64,000 nucleotides of DNA, from assembly GCF_963676285.1 (NCBI RefSeq), contig NZ_OY781063.1, positions 372,001-436,000 of the forward strand. Direction: 5' to 3'. Each line of letters opens with the position of its first letter. Within the stretch, counting starts at the first letter, position 1. The position numbers and the translations under genes were made by a program. A model generated the notes under the pieces. That model saw nothing but the letters and a program-made list of their open reading frames with translations. It had not been told where the DNA came from and did no database searches. Source of the stretch: an uncultured Sphaerochaeta sp. (lineage in GTDB: Bacteria; Spirochaetota; Spirochaetia; Sphaerochaetales; Sphaerochaetaceae). Positions 8,429 through 16,515 of this stretch are shown here, in pieces.

Positions 8429-9085
8429 ATGCAAAGTGAAATAACGACCATTGGTGCCCCTGTAATGCTCATCGGCCTTCTTGTAGGCTTCTTTCTCTGT
8501 TTCTATGGATATAAGACCAAGAGCTTGCTTGTTAGGCTCCGCAGTGTCGTCTCAGGATCGATTGTTTTTCTCTTCATTGCCTTGATGAGCTATGGACGGG
8601 AGTCCTTCATGCAGGTCCTGCAGGATCCCACCCCCCTCAGATCGCTCTGGAATGTCCTTTTCAATCCTTCTGATTATCGTGGTGTCCTACTCTATTTGGT
8701 CTCCTTTGCATCTGGTGGTCTGGTCCTGTTCCTCCTTGCAAGGAAGAAACAGAAGATTGTCGAGCTGGTGGTAGCCCTCTTTACCGCCGTTTCTATGAGT
8801 CTTATCATCTTCTTCCTGCTCTTGAGCTTCCTTCCCCTTACCCCAAGTTTTATCGTAACAGCTGTGGCATTGGTTGTCATTCTCTCACTCAGTATTACAC
8901 GGTTTGAATCCTACATGGCACTGGAAAGCGCCATCGCTGGTTCCCTGATCGTAGCCTGGTTGCTTTCCCGTTTCTGGTACCTCCAGTTCTGGCTCTTCTT
9001 TGCTCTCTGGGCTATCCTTGCCTTCCTTGGCATTCTCAACCAAATGCACATGCTCTCCAGAAAAAAGGAAGCAGAGCATGCATGA
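8429..9085 (+). CDS. Integral membrane protein of unknown function
   Basis: 218 residues, almost entirely hydrophobic, with about seven predicted membrane spans. Short charged links include YGYKTKSLLVRLR and LARKKQKI. I do not recognise the family. The start MQSEITTIG follows AGAAGGAA. Its 3' end overlaps the xseA start by 8 bases, so it is co-transcribed and probably translationally coupled with xseA-xseB-purU, yet nothing about it suggests a role in DNA repair. It could be a spirochete-specific membrane protein. Confidence 0.75.
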   Translation: MQSEITTIGAPVMLIGLLVGFFLCFYGYKTKSLLVRLRSVVSGSIVFLFIALMSYGRESFMQVLQDPTPLRSLWNVLFNPSDYRGVLLYLVSFASGGLVLFLLARKKQKIVELVVALFTAVSMSLIIFFLLLSFLPLTPSFIVTAVALVVILSLSITRFESYMALESAIAGSLIVAWLLSRFWYLQFWLFFALWAILAFLGILNQMHMLSRKKEAEHA

Positions 9086-10262
9086 TCTGTTTCACACTGA
9101 TCTGACGGTCAGTGAGCTGACGAGCCTGATAAAGAGAACCCTCGAGGAAGGTTTTTACGGATTGAAGGTCACCGGGGAGATTTCCAATTTCCGCCCTTCG
9201 TCAACCGGTCATTGGTTCTTCACCCTCAAGGATGCAAACGCCCAGATCAGCGCAGTTATGTTCAAGGGCAGGACCTGGAAGGTCGATTTCACCCCATCTG
9301 AAGGCGACAAGGTCACGGTAACCGGTAACCTGGATGTATATGGGGCAAGAGGGACGTACCAGATCAAGTGTGAGAGCATGGAGAAATCAGGACAGGGAGA
9401 GATCCTTGCTCTGCTTGAGGCACGCAAGAGACTGTACGCAAGCAAGGGGTACTTCGATGAATCATTGAAAAAGCCCATCCCCAGCCAGCCCCATCGCGTA
9501 GGCGTGGTAACCAGTGCAACAGGGGCTGCCCTGCAGGACATCCTCAATGTACTGAACCGTCGCTCCCCATCCCTGGACGTACTGGTACTTCCTGCAGTTG
9601 TACAGGGTGAGAGCAGTGCAGCTTCCATTGCAAACCGAATCATGCAGGCAAACAGCCTGCTGCTCTGTGATGTCTTGATCGTTGGACGAGGAGGTGGTTC
9701 CCTGGAAGACCTGCTTCCCTTCAGCGAGGATGTAGTCCTGGAGGCAATGCATGAATCAGAGATACCCATCATCAGTGCGGTAGGACATGAGATAGACTGG
9801 GCGCTCTCTGACTATGTTGCAGACCTGAGAGCACCTACCCCTTCTGCTGCTGCCGAGCTGGTAAGCCAGGGCTATCTCGATTTGCGGCAGAACCTGAAAT
9901 CACTGCAGGTAGAGATGCAGAAAGCCATGCAGTATCGCCTTACCCTTGCCACCTACCAACTGGGCAAGTTTGATGCGAGACAGATTCATGCGATCATAGA
10001 CAACAGGGAGTACCTTCTTGCCAACGCCAGCCAGAATCTCATCAATACCGGCCAGCAGAAAGTTCGGGAAAACCGAGCTAGATATGAATCAGCGGCAAGA
10101 GAGTTGCAAGCCCTTTCTCCCCTTGCTATACTAGCGCGAGGCTATGCAGCGGTCCAAAGCGAGAGTGGAACGCTGATCAAGAGCAAGGAACAGGCAACAA
10201 TCGGGGAAGTCGTGCGTCTGACATTCGTTGATGGCAAGCGAACGGCACAGATAAAGGAGTAA
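9078..10262 (+). CDS. xseA: Exodeoxyribonuclease VII large subunit
   Basis: 394 residues from MHDLFHTDLTVSELT. The N-terminal OB-fold has the family signature GEISNFRPSSTGHWFFTLKD, followed by the catalytic region with VGVVTSATGAALQD, DVLIVGRGGGSLEDLLPF and SAVGHEIDW. The coiled-coil C-terminal half, which binds XseB, is present and ends with the conserved LARGYA segment. Exonuclease VII degrades single-stranded DNA from both ends. The start was set at the ATG overlapping the preceding gene because homology begins there; longer upstream frames lack family similarity. Confidence 0.96.
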   Translation: MHDLFHTDLTVSELTSLIKRTLEEGFYGLKVTGEISNFRPSSTGHWFFTLKDANAQISAVMFKGRTWKVDFTPSEGDKVTVTGNLDVYGARGTYQIKCESMEKSGQGEILALLEARKRLYASKGYFDESLKKPIPSQPHRVGVVTSATGAALQDILNVLNRRSPSLDVLVLPAVVQGESSAASIANRIMQANSLLLCDVLIVGRGGGSLEDLLPFSEDVVLEAMHESEIPIISAVGHEIDWALSDYVADLRAPTPSAAAELVSQGYLDLRQNLKSLQVEMQKAMQYRLTLATYQLGKFDARQIHAIIDNREYLLANASQNLINTGQQKVRENRARYESAARELQALSPLAILARGYAAVQSESGTLIKSKEQATIGEVVRLTFVDGKRTAQIKE

Positions 10263-10264
10263 AG

Positions 10265-10474
10265 ATGAGTTTTGAATCGGATGTCAAAAGAATCGAGGAG
10301 ATAGCTCAGAAACTCAACCAGATGGAGACTTCTCTTGAGGAGAGTCTTTCCTTGTTCGAGGAAGGCATGCGCCTATCCAAGGCACTGGAGAAAACACTCT
10401 CTGAGGCCAAACGCAAAGTAGAGGTCATTCTCTCAGAAGACCTAACGGAAGCAGAAACAACAGTACTCGAATAA
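10265..10474 (+). CDS. xseB: Exodeoxyribonuclease VII small subunit
   Basis: 69 residues, the usual size for XseB, with the helical pattern SFESDVKRIEEIAQKL followed by SLEESLSLFEEGM. It binds the XseA coiled coil to form exonuclease VII. It starts 2 bases after the xseA stop. Confidence 0.95.
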   Translation: MSFESDVKRIEEIAQKLNQMETSLEESLSLFEEGMRLSKALEKTLSEAKRKVEVILSEDLTEAETTVLE

Positions 10475-10486
10475 AGGCAGACATAC

Positions 10487-11359
10487 ATGGCGAGCAAACA
10501 GAAGAAAATCATCTTCCTCATCCAGTGTGAGGATCGTAAGGGCATACTCAGCGCAACTTCAACCTGGTTCTACCAGCGTTCCTACAATATCCTGCATTGT
10601 CAGCAACATACCGACAACACCGAGGGGCGGTATTTCATGCGCATCGAACTGGATATGGCTGACCTGAAAACCACCCGCAAGCAGCTGGAAGAGGATTTCT
10701 CAGTCTTCGCCGAAGAGTACAACCTCTCTTGGGAGTGTCACTACAGCGACTATCGCTCCAGGATGGCCATCCTGGTAAGCAAGACCAGCCACTGTCTCTA
10801 CGATCTTATTGCCAGGAAGGATGAAGGGGATCTCCAGTGTGATATTCCCTTGATCATCAGCAATCACCCCGACCTGGAGATCATTGCCAATCAATTCAGG
10901 ATCCCATTCTACTATCTTCCGGTTACTCCACAGACCAAGGCAGAGCAGGAGATGAAGGTACGTACATTGCTCAAGCGTTTTGATATCGATGTAGTCGTAC
11001 TTGCACGTTATATGCAGATTCTCTCTTCTGACTTTATTGATGAATGGCAGGGAAAGATCATCAACATCCATCATGGCTTCCTTCCCGCCTTCCAAGGGGC
11101 AAATCCCTATCGAAGGGCGTATGAGCGTGGAGTGAAAATGATTGGGGCAACCGCACACTATGCCAGTGAGGATCTGGATCAAGGTCCAATCATCGAGCAG
11201 GATGTGGTGAGAGTTAACCATGAGCTTGGGCCAGCCGGTCTCAGGGATGTAGGCAAGGATGTGGAAAGAAGAGTCCTCGCAAAAGGGGTGCAAGCACATC
11301 TGGAGAGCCGAATCATCATCTTCAAGAACCGAACGATTGTCTTTAGCTCAGAGCAATAG
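10487..11359 (+). CDS. purU: Formyltetrahydrofolate deformylase
   Basis: 290 residues. The N-terminal ACT domain (IIFLIQCEDRKGILSATS, residues 8-85) is followed by a formyltransferase fold with INIHHGFLPAFQGANPY and the catalytic segment SEDLDQGPIIEQD. PurU hydrolyses 10-formyl-THF to THF and formate, balancing one-carbon pools. It is the last gene of the run beginning with the membrane protein at 8429 and is closed by a terminator. Formate is also made by PflB encoded in this window. Confidence 0.93.
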   Translation: MASKQKKIIFLIQCEDRKGILSATSTWFYQRSYNILHCQQHTDNTEGRYFMRIELDMADLKTTRKQLEEDFSVFAEEYNLSWECHYSDYRSRMAILVSKTSHCLYDLIARKDEGDLQCDIPLIISNHPDLEIIANQFRIPFYYLPVTPQTKAEQEMKVRTLLKRFDIDVVVLARYMQILSSDFIDEWQGKIINIHHGFLPAFQGANPYRRAYERGVKMIGATAHYASEDLDQGPIIEQDVVRVNHELGPAGLRDVGKDVERRVLAKGVQAHLESRIIIFKNRTIVFSSEQ

Positions 11360-11383
11360 GAAATATTATTGTAAAAGAGAAGG

Positions 11384-11412
11384 AGAAACGCACCAATATG
11401 GTGCGTTTCTTC
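11384..11412. terminator. Bidirectional terminator between purU and amt
   Basis: GAAACGCACC and GGTGCGTTTC form a perfect 10-bp stem with a 5-base loop. A-rich and T-rich tracts lie on its two sides between convergent genes. Confidence 0.85.
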
Positions 11413-11429
11413 ACATGCAGGATGATTCA

Positions 11430-13103
11430 TTATTCGGGAACCACTTCATCCTGCAATGCATCGTACCCTTCCTCACCGGTACGTACCTTGACGACATTGT
11501 CAACCGTGTACACGAAGATCTTGCCATCTCCGACATGTCCGGTATACAGGGCTTTCTTTGCCGTTTCGATCACCGTCCGTACCGGAACCTTGCTTACCAC
11601 CGTCTCAACCTGCATCTTGGGAAGCAAGGTCGGAGAGACGGGTACCCCACGGTAGTACTCCTTTTGGCCTTTCTGCATTCCACAGCCCATTACCTGGGTC
11701 AGCGTCATTCCCATCACACCGATATCATTCAAGGCTTCCTTGAGCGCATTGAACTTGCTCTGGCGACTGACAATGACCACCTTGTACATCTCTGCATCAC
11801 GTGAAGGAGGGGAAGCAGGTGGCACTTTGTTCACCACCGGGACTGCCTCATCGATGGATGCTGTTGCTTTGAATCCGGCAACAACCGGCATGAAGTCAGC
11901 ATAGCTGGAGGCAAGACCATGTTCTTCGAGGTCCAGACCTGCAATTTCCTCTTCCTTGCTGACACGCAGTCCAACAGTTTTCTTGATAAGGAAGAAAACC
12001 ACTCCCATGGTCAGGGAAACCCATAGCATCACAGAGAGAACACCAACACTCTGGATTCCCAGTAGAGCAAGGCCTCCACCGTAGAAAAGTCCACCATCAA
12101 GTGCGAACAACCCGGTTAGTATGGTACCCAGCGCACCACAGACGCCATGTACAGAGATGGCTCCAACCGGGTCATCGATACGAAGCACTTTCTCAAAGAA
12201 TTCGACAGAAAACACAACCACAATACCGCTGATGATTCCAATGAGCGCAGCACCTACAGGGGAGACAGCATCACAGCCTGCGGTAATGCCAACCAAGCCA
12301 GCGAGCGCACCGTTAAGTGTCATGGATACATCTGGCTTCTTGTATCGAATCCAGGTAAGTATCATGGTGGCAGTAGCTGCAAAAGCTGCAGCGAGGTTCG
12401 TGGTTATCATGATGGTTGACGTGGAGACAATTGCTTCGTCACCGGTAAGGGAGAGGGAGGAGCCACCATTGAAGCCGAACCAACAGAACCAGAGGATGAA
12501 CACCCCGAGTGCTCCGAGGGTCAAGCTATGCCCTGGGATTGCCTTTGCATTACCCTTCTCATCATACTTGTCAATTCTTGCCCCGATAATCTTGGCTCCC
12601 CAGAATGCTGCAACCCCACCCACCATATGCACAGCGGTAGAACCCGCAAAATCATGGAACCCCAGGGTCGATAGCCAGCCACCTCCCCAGATCCAGTGCC
12701 CACTGATCGGGTAGATCACTGCACTGATCACAATTGAATACAGGCAATAAGAGGAAAATTTGGTCCGCTCTGCCATCGCTCCACTTACAATGGTGGCTGC
12801 AGTTGCACAGAATACTGTCTGAAAGATCAGGAAAGCAGCAGTGGGGATGTTTGAGTCGTATGAGCCACGGACAAACAGATCGAGGGACCCTATGAAGGGA
12901 TTGCTTCCCCCGAACATCAACGAGAATCCCAGAATCCAGAACACCGCACTTCCCAGACTGAAATCCATCAGGTTCTTCATGATGATATTTCCTGCATTCT
13001 TCGCCCTGGTGAAACCAGTCTCAACCATGGCAAATCCAGCCTGCATGAAAAACACCAATACAGAGCCCAACAACACCCACAAGGTGTCTACTGATACGAA
13101 CAT
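11430..13103 (-). CDS. amt: Ammonium transporter fused to a PII (GlnB) domain
   Basis: 557 residues. Residues 1 to about 395 are an Amt channel of about 11 spans, with AGFAMVETGF, SGAMAERTKF and the pore histidine segment DFAGSTAVH (His159). A linker of roughly 50 residues leads to a complete PII-like domain from about residue 445 (MYKVVIVSRQSKFNALKEAL), including a T-loop-like segment GMQKGQKEYYRG and the C-terminal GKIFVYTVDNVVKVRTGE. PII proteins normally gate Amt by binding ATP/ADP and 2-oxoglutarate; here sensor and channel are one chain. The T-loop Tyr used for uridylylation in proteobacteria has a Tyr equivalent here, but no uridylyltransferase is visible. The gene is preceded by a promoter and two leader hairpins. 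Confidence 0.93.
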   Translation of the reverse strand: MFVSVDTLWVLLGSVLVFFMQAGFAMVETGFTRAKNAGNIIMKNLMDFSLGSAVFWILGFSLMFGGSNPFIGSLDLFVRGSYDSNIPTAAFLIFQTVFCATAATIVSGAMAERTKFSSYCLYSIVISAVIYPISGHWIWGGGWLSTLGFHDFAGSTAVHMVGGVAAFWGAKIIGARIDKYDEKGNAKAIPGHSLTLGALGVFILWFCWFGFNGGSSLSLTGDEAIVSTSTIMITTNLAAAFAATATMILTWIRYKKPDVSMTLNGALAGLVGITAGCDAVSPVGAALIGIISGIVVVFSVEFFEKVLRIDDPVGAISVHGVCGALGTILTGLFALDGGLFYGGGLALLGIQSVGVLSVMLWVSLTMGVVFFLIKKTVGLRVSKEEEIAGLDLEEHGLASSYADFMPVVAGFKATASIDEAVPVVNKVPPASPPSRDAEMYKVVIVSRQSKFNALKEALNDIGVMGMTLTQVMGCGMQKGQKEYYRGVPVSPTLLPKMQVETVVSKVPVRTVIETAKKALYTGHVGDGKIFVYTVDNVVKVRTGEEGYDALQDEVVPE

Positions 13104-13127
13104 ACGCTACCCCCTAAAAATACCGAA

Positions 13128-13159
13128 AGGGTGCACGATGGAAATCCACCGTACACCCT
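13128..13159 (-). promoter_or_regulatory. Second leader hairpin of amt (14-bp stem)
   Basis: Positions 13159-13146 pair with 13141-13128 (14 bp including two G-U pairs) around a 4-base AUUU loop. On the amt strand it is followed by TTTCGGTATTTTT and then the AGGGGG ribosome site, only about 25 bases before the start codon. It may act as an attenuator or a translational control element. Confidence 0.6.
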
Positions 13160-13193
13160 TGTACGCCTGCCCAACGGACAGCAGAACGAAGAA

Positions 13194-13223
13194 AGGGCGA
13201 TGCGGATTACTCCACATCGCCCT
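13194..13223 (-). terminator. First hairpin upstream of amt (12-bp stem)
   Basis: Positions 13223-13212 pair with 13205-13194 (12 bp, one G-U) around a 6-base loop; TTTCTTCGTT follows on the reverse strand. It can terminate the upstream aminopeptidase transcript, but the amt promoter lies further upstream, so it also sits at the very 5' end of the amt mRNA. Confidence 0.65.
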
Positions 13224-13236
13224 TGACGTTTGACCC

Positions 13237-13266
13237 TTTATAGCGAATTATCGCTGAGGTTGTCAA
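13237..13266 (-). promoter_or_regulatory. Candidate promoter of amt
   Basis: On the reverse strand TTGACA (13266-13261), an 18-base spacer and TATAAA (13242-13237). Transcription would begin near 13230, giving a leader of about 125 bases that includes both hairpins. Confidence 0.65.
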
Positions 13267-13272
13267 GCACTT

Positions 13273-14382
13273 CTAGAGGGAAAGATTCAGGCAGGTTAGT
13301 TTCGGGTGGACAAAAACACCGTCCTTTCTGACCAGCTCACCATCGAAGTACATCTCTCCCCCACCATACTCACCTCTCTGGATCTGTACCAAATCCCAGT
13401 GGACTGCTGACTTGTTTCCATTATCGCAATCTTCATAGGCATTACCCGGGGTGAAGTGGATTGATCCATAGATTTTCTCGTCAAAGAGGATATTATCCAT
13501 GGGGTTCATGATGCCTGGATTACATCCAAGTGCAAACTCCCCGATGTAGCGAGCCCCTTCATCGATGTCAAGGATTTCATTGATCAGGGCATCATCATCA
13601 CTGTGTGCCTCAACAATCTTTCCATCCTTGAAGGTGAATCGCACATCCTTAAACTGATGCCCGTGATAGGTGCTTGCAGTGTTGTAGGCAATGGTTCCAT
13701 TCACTGAATCCTTGATTGGGCAAGAGTAGATCTCCCCGTCCGGGATATTCATCTCCCCTGCACAGGGGATCCACCCCATTCCCTTCACAGAGAACTGCAA
13801 GTCGGTTCCTGGTGCTTTGATATGCACCTGGTCAACGGTATCCAAGAAGGTTTTTGCTTCCGCCATCGCTTTTGCCATTGCCTCATAATCGACTTCAGTA
13901 CACACCTTGTAGAAGAAATCCTCGAACTCCCTTGTTCCCATGCCGCCCTGCATTGCCATGATTTCGGTCGGATAGCGGAGGACCACCCATTTTGTGTAGG
14001 GAAGACGGGTCTTCATATGAACAGGGATATTGTAGTACGTACTTGCCAGATTGGACTGGGCAGGTATGGTTGCAAGCTCTCGGACATTGGCAATACCCCT
14101 GATGCCGATGAACGCATCCATCTGCTTCATCCGATAGGTATCTACCTCAGCCCAGGCCTCCAAGGACTCTTTGCTCGCGTTTTCCACCATCGCACGTTCA
14201 ATTCTCTGGTTCCAGATATTGACTACAGGATATCCACCTGCATCATAGACTGCCTTTATCAGAGCCTCAGTCATGCTCGTGGGTATATCGACTGCATTGA
14301 TCAAGCAGGATTCTCCCTTCTGTAGTTTTACTGAATACTCCACCAGAAGCTTCGCCAGCTTCTCTTCTCTAGGATCTGCCAT
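13273..14382 (-). CDS. M29-family (thermophilic-type) metalloaminopeptidase
   Basis: 369 residues, like aminopeptidase T/S of the M29 family. It removes N-terminal residues from peptides in the cytoplasm using two metals. Candidate metal ligands are the Glu in NIPDGEIY, the Glu in YIGEFALGCNPG, His in SIHFTPGNAY, and His/Asp in SAVHWDLV, which match the family order. The gene is preceded by the pseudouridine synthase on the same strand with about 20 bases between, suggesting co-transcription. It is separated from amt by a hairpin. Substrate range cannot be seen. Confidence 0.9.
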   Translation of the reverse strand: MADPREEKLAKLLVEYSVKLQKGESCLINAVDIPTSMTEALIKAVYDAGGYPVVNIWNQRIERAMVENASKESLEAWAEVDTYRMKQMDAFIGIRGIANVRELATIPAQSNLASTYYNIPVHMKTRLPYTKWVVLRYPTEIMAMQGGMGTREFEDFFYKVCTEVDYEAMAKAMAEAKTFLDTVDQVHIKAPGTDLQFSVKGMGWIPCAGEMNIPDGEIYSCPIKDSVNGTIAYNTASTYHGHQFKDVRFTFKDGKIVEAHSDDDALINEILDIDEGARYIGEFALGCNPGIMNPMDNILFDEKIYGSIHFTPGNAYEDCDNGNKSAVHWDLVQIQRGEYGGGEMYFDGELVRKDGVFVHPKLTCLNLSL

Positions 14383-14401
14383 TCCATGACTCCTTATACT
14401 A

Positions 14402-15133
14402 TTAGATTCGTATTTCCATTGGTTGGGCTGTTACCGGGTGGGGAAATTCCACAGCCACAGCCTTGAGAGCCAAATGCTCTGCCTCTGCCCCTTTGTATAC
14501 CATATCGCCATCGATTGGCCACCCACTCCAAGCCAGATGGGCCCGAACCTGGTGACGGAACCCCGAGCTTAGTCGACACGTAAACTTCTGGGAATCGCCC
14601 TCAGTCCCACTGTACCATACCTTGGTGAGATACCATGTACCGGTTGTCTTGTCGAGTAGATGACGGGGGCTATCAGCGAGTACAGGACGAACTTCCTTTC
14701 GATTTTCTCCATACCGCCTGAAGAGGCTTCCGATGGAGATTTCCCGGCCTTTATACATAAAGGGATCTTCATAGGGATAGGGGGGAAAACCGGAACGTGT
14801 GATGTCCTGATATGTATGGGAAAGTGCATGATATTCCTTGAAGAAGAGATCTGCTTTCTGGATTGCCTGCAGGGAAGCATAGGCTTCTTTTGTGCGTGCA
14901 ATGACAACCAGTCCACTGGTTGCGGTATCCAAGCGGTGCAAAACACCTCCCTCCCACGTATTGATTCCCCCGACATCCAACACCTCTGGAAAAGACAAGG
15001 ATACCAGGCCAAGCAATGTAGGCTTGTCCTTCGGATCTGTCTTCAACGGTACGGTGGGCAGGTTTGCCTGTTTATTCACCACCAGAATATTGTGGTCCTC
15101 ATAGACAAGTTCCAATCGCATAGTATCATTCAT
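14402..15133 (-). CDS. RluA-family pseudouridine synthase
   Basis: 243 residues. The catalytic motif VLHRLDTATSGLV carries the nucleophilic Asp, preceded by EDHNILVVNKQANLPT and followed by RTKEAYASLQ. The C-terminal SSGFRHQVRAHLA and PIDGDMVY are also family signatures. It isomerises uridine to pseudouridine in rRNA or tRNA, but the target cannot be assigned from sequence. It lacks an N-terminal S4 domain, as in the shorter RluA/TruC-like members. It begins divergently from the CBS-ATPase gene. Confidence 0.9.
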   Translation of the reverse strand: MNDTMRLELVYEDHNILVVNKQANLPTVPLKTDPKDKPTLLGLVSLSFPEVLDVGGINTWEGGVLHRLDTATSGLVVIARTKEAYASLQAIQKADLFFKEYHALSHTYQDITRSGFPPYPYEDPFMYKGREISIGSLFRRYGENRKEVRPVLADSPRHLLDKTTGTWYLTKVWYSGTEGDSQKFTCRLSSGFRHQVRAHLAWSGWPIDGDMVYKGAEAEHLALKAVAVEFPHPVTAQPMEIRI

Positions 15134-15203
15134 ACCTCTTCAATATAGCAAAATTCCAGAGGTTCGACACCTGAAAAACTGAAAAGAGAGAAAACGAGTT
15201 ACT

Positions 15204-15231
15204 TTGCACTGGAAGAAAGCTGTTGTATACT
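15204..15231 (+). promoter_or_regulatory. Promoter placing transcription start at the CBS-ATPase start codon
   Basis: TTGCAC (15204-15209), 16 bases, TATACT (15226-15231). The expected start of transcription at about 15237-15239 coincides with the ATG at 15238, and no Shine-Dalgarno sequence is seen in between. Confidence 0.6.
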
Positions 15232-15237
15232 CTGCCT

Positions 15238-16164
15238 ATGCAAGAGATACCCATCAATACCTATAATTCACCAAACGTTATCCTGGAGCTGATCTACAAA
15301 CTGAAAATCAAGGATGTCATGACGAATGACTTGGTTACCGCTACAAAGGATACACCACTGAGGGAGATCCAGTACATCATGAGAGAGAGGCAGGTCACAG
15401 GCCTACCGATCGTACTTGGCAAGCGACTTATCGGTATTGTAAGTATGGATGACATCATCCAGGCACTCGACAAGGGGTATATCGATGAGAAAGCCCAGGA
15501 CCATATGACACGTAATCTCATTGTCCTTGAGGATGATATGCCCATCTCTTTTGCAATCAGCTACTTCGATCGTTTCAGTTATCATCGATTTCCGGTTTTG
15601 AACAAACATAAGGAACTGGTAGGGATGATCACCAGCCGGGATATCACCAGTACCTTGTTGGTGGAGATCAACAGGGAGATTGAGGACCTTGAGAAGAGAA
15701 CCCGCACCACCAGTCTCAGCGAGGAGATGAGCGGGGAAATCCACACCTACTCGATTCTCAAGCATGACTTTGAAAATGCAGGGTACGCCAGTACCGAGAT
15801 AAAGAAACGACTCAAGAGTGCTGGCATTGCCCCTCATGTCATCCGTCGAGCTGCGATTGCAAGCTATGAGCTTGAGATGAATCTTGTGGTACACTCCGAT
15901 GGTGGTGAGTTGATCGCAGAGTACTCCCCACAAACCATCCAGATCACCGCCCGTGACAGTGGGCCGGGTATCAGCGACGTGGAATCGGCCATGACGGCGG
16001 GATGGAGTACCGCCAGTGAATGGATACGCTCCCTAGGCTTTGGTGCCGGAATGGGGTTGCCCAATGTCAAATCAGTGGCGGACGACTTTGCCATAGAGAG
16101 CACACTCAATGGTACAACAGTTGTCTGCGTTATTACATTGCACCCAAATCAGGAGGAAACATAG
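15238..16164 (+). CDS. CBS-domain protein with anti-sigma-type ATPase domain
   Basis: 308 residues from MQEIPINTYN. Two CBS domains occupy roughly residues 20-140 (KIKDVMTNDLVTA, VTGLPIVLGKRLIGIVSMDD, and HRFPVLNKHKELVGMITSRD). The C-terminal third is an HATPase of the anti-sigma/SpoIIAB type, with ASYELEMNLVVHS (the N box) and DSGPGISDVE plus GAGMGLPNVKS. CBS pairs commonly bind adenine nucleotides, so it may couple energy state to a phosphorylation or partner-switch event. The next two genes encode DRTGG and PHP proteins, a trio that in other anaerobes is often found beside [FeFe]-hydrogenase genes; no hydrogenase is near here. The ATG seems to lack a leader. Confidence 0.85.
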   Translation: MQEIPINTYNSPNVILELIYKLKIKDVMTNDLVTATKDTPLREIQYIMRERQVTGLPIVLGKRLIGIVSMDDIIQALDKGYIDEKAQDHMTRNLIVLEDDMPISFAISYFDRFSYHRFPVLNKHKELVGMITSRDITSTLLVEINREIEDLEKRTRTTSLSEEMSGEIHTYSILKHDFENAGYASTEIKKRLKSAGIAPHVIRRAAIASYELEMNLVVHSDGGELIAEYSPQTIQITARDSGPGISDVESAMTAGWSTASEWIRSLGFGAGMGLPNVKSVADDFAIESTLNGTTVVCVITLHPNQEET

Positions 16165-16515
16165 ATGCATGTACAAGACCTTGCAGCCTTGGAAGGCTTC
16201 AAAGCAGAACATAGTGAATTGGAGAACTGGGAAATTACTGATGCCTATTGCGGTGATCTACTCAGTGATGTTATGGGGAATGCTCCCTCTGAGAGTGTTC
16301 TTGTCACCATTCAGGCCCACAAGAATACAGTAGCTGTCGCGTCCCTGGCAGGTATTCGCGCGCTGGTCATCTGCAACAACCGCAGTGTTCCTTCCGATAT
16401 GCTGGAAGCAGCGAAGGAAGAGGATATCTCCATCTTTACCACCAAGGATACCCAGTTCGAAGCCAGCTGCAAGATTGCAAAGGCTTTGGGGAGACTTGAT
16501 GCTGGTACCGATTGA
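16165..16515 (+). CDS. DRTGG-domain protein
   Basis: 116 residues beginning MHVQDLAALEGF, placed directly after the preceding stop. The segment ITDAYCGDLLSDVMGNAP with following VTIQAHKNTVAVASLAGI matches the small DRTGG-type domains that also occur in phosphotransacetylases and CBS proteins. The biochemical role is unknown; a ligand-binding regulatory role is usual in speculation. The stop overlaps the following PHP gene by 17 bases, so the three genes form one unit. Confidence 0.75.
   Translation: MHVQDLAALEGFKAEHSELENWEITDAYCGDLLSDVMGNAPSESVLVTIQAHKNTVAVASLAGIRALVICNNRSVPSDMLEAAKEEDISIFTTKDTQFEASCKIAKALGRLDAGTD

Noticed and set aside
13194..13223. Hairpin upstream of amt taken only as the aminopeptidase terminator
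   Set aside because: The best amt promoter lies upstream of it, so a terminator-only reading is incomplete; both roles are kept open in the annotation.
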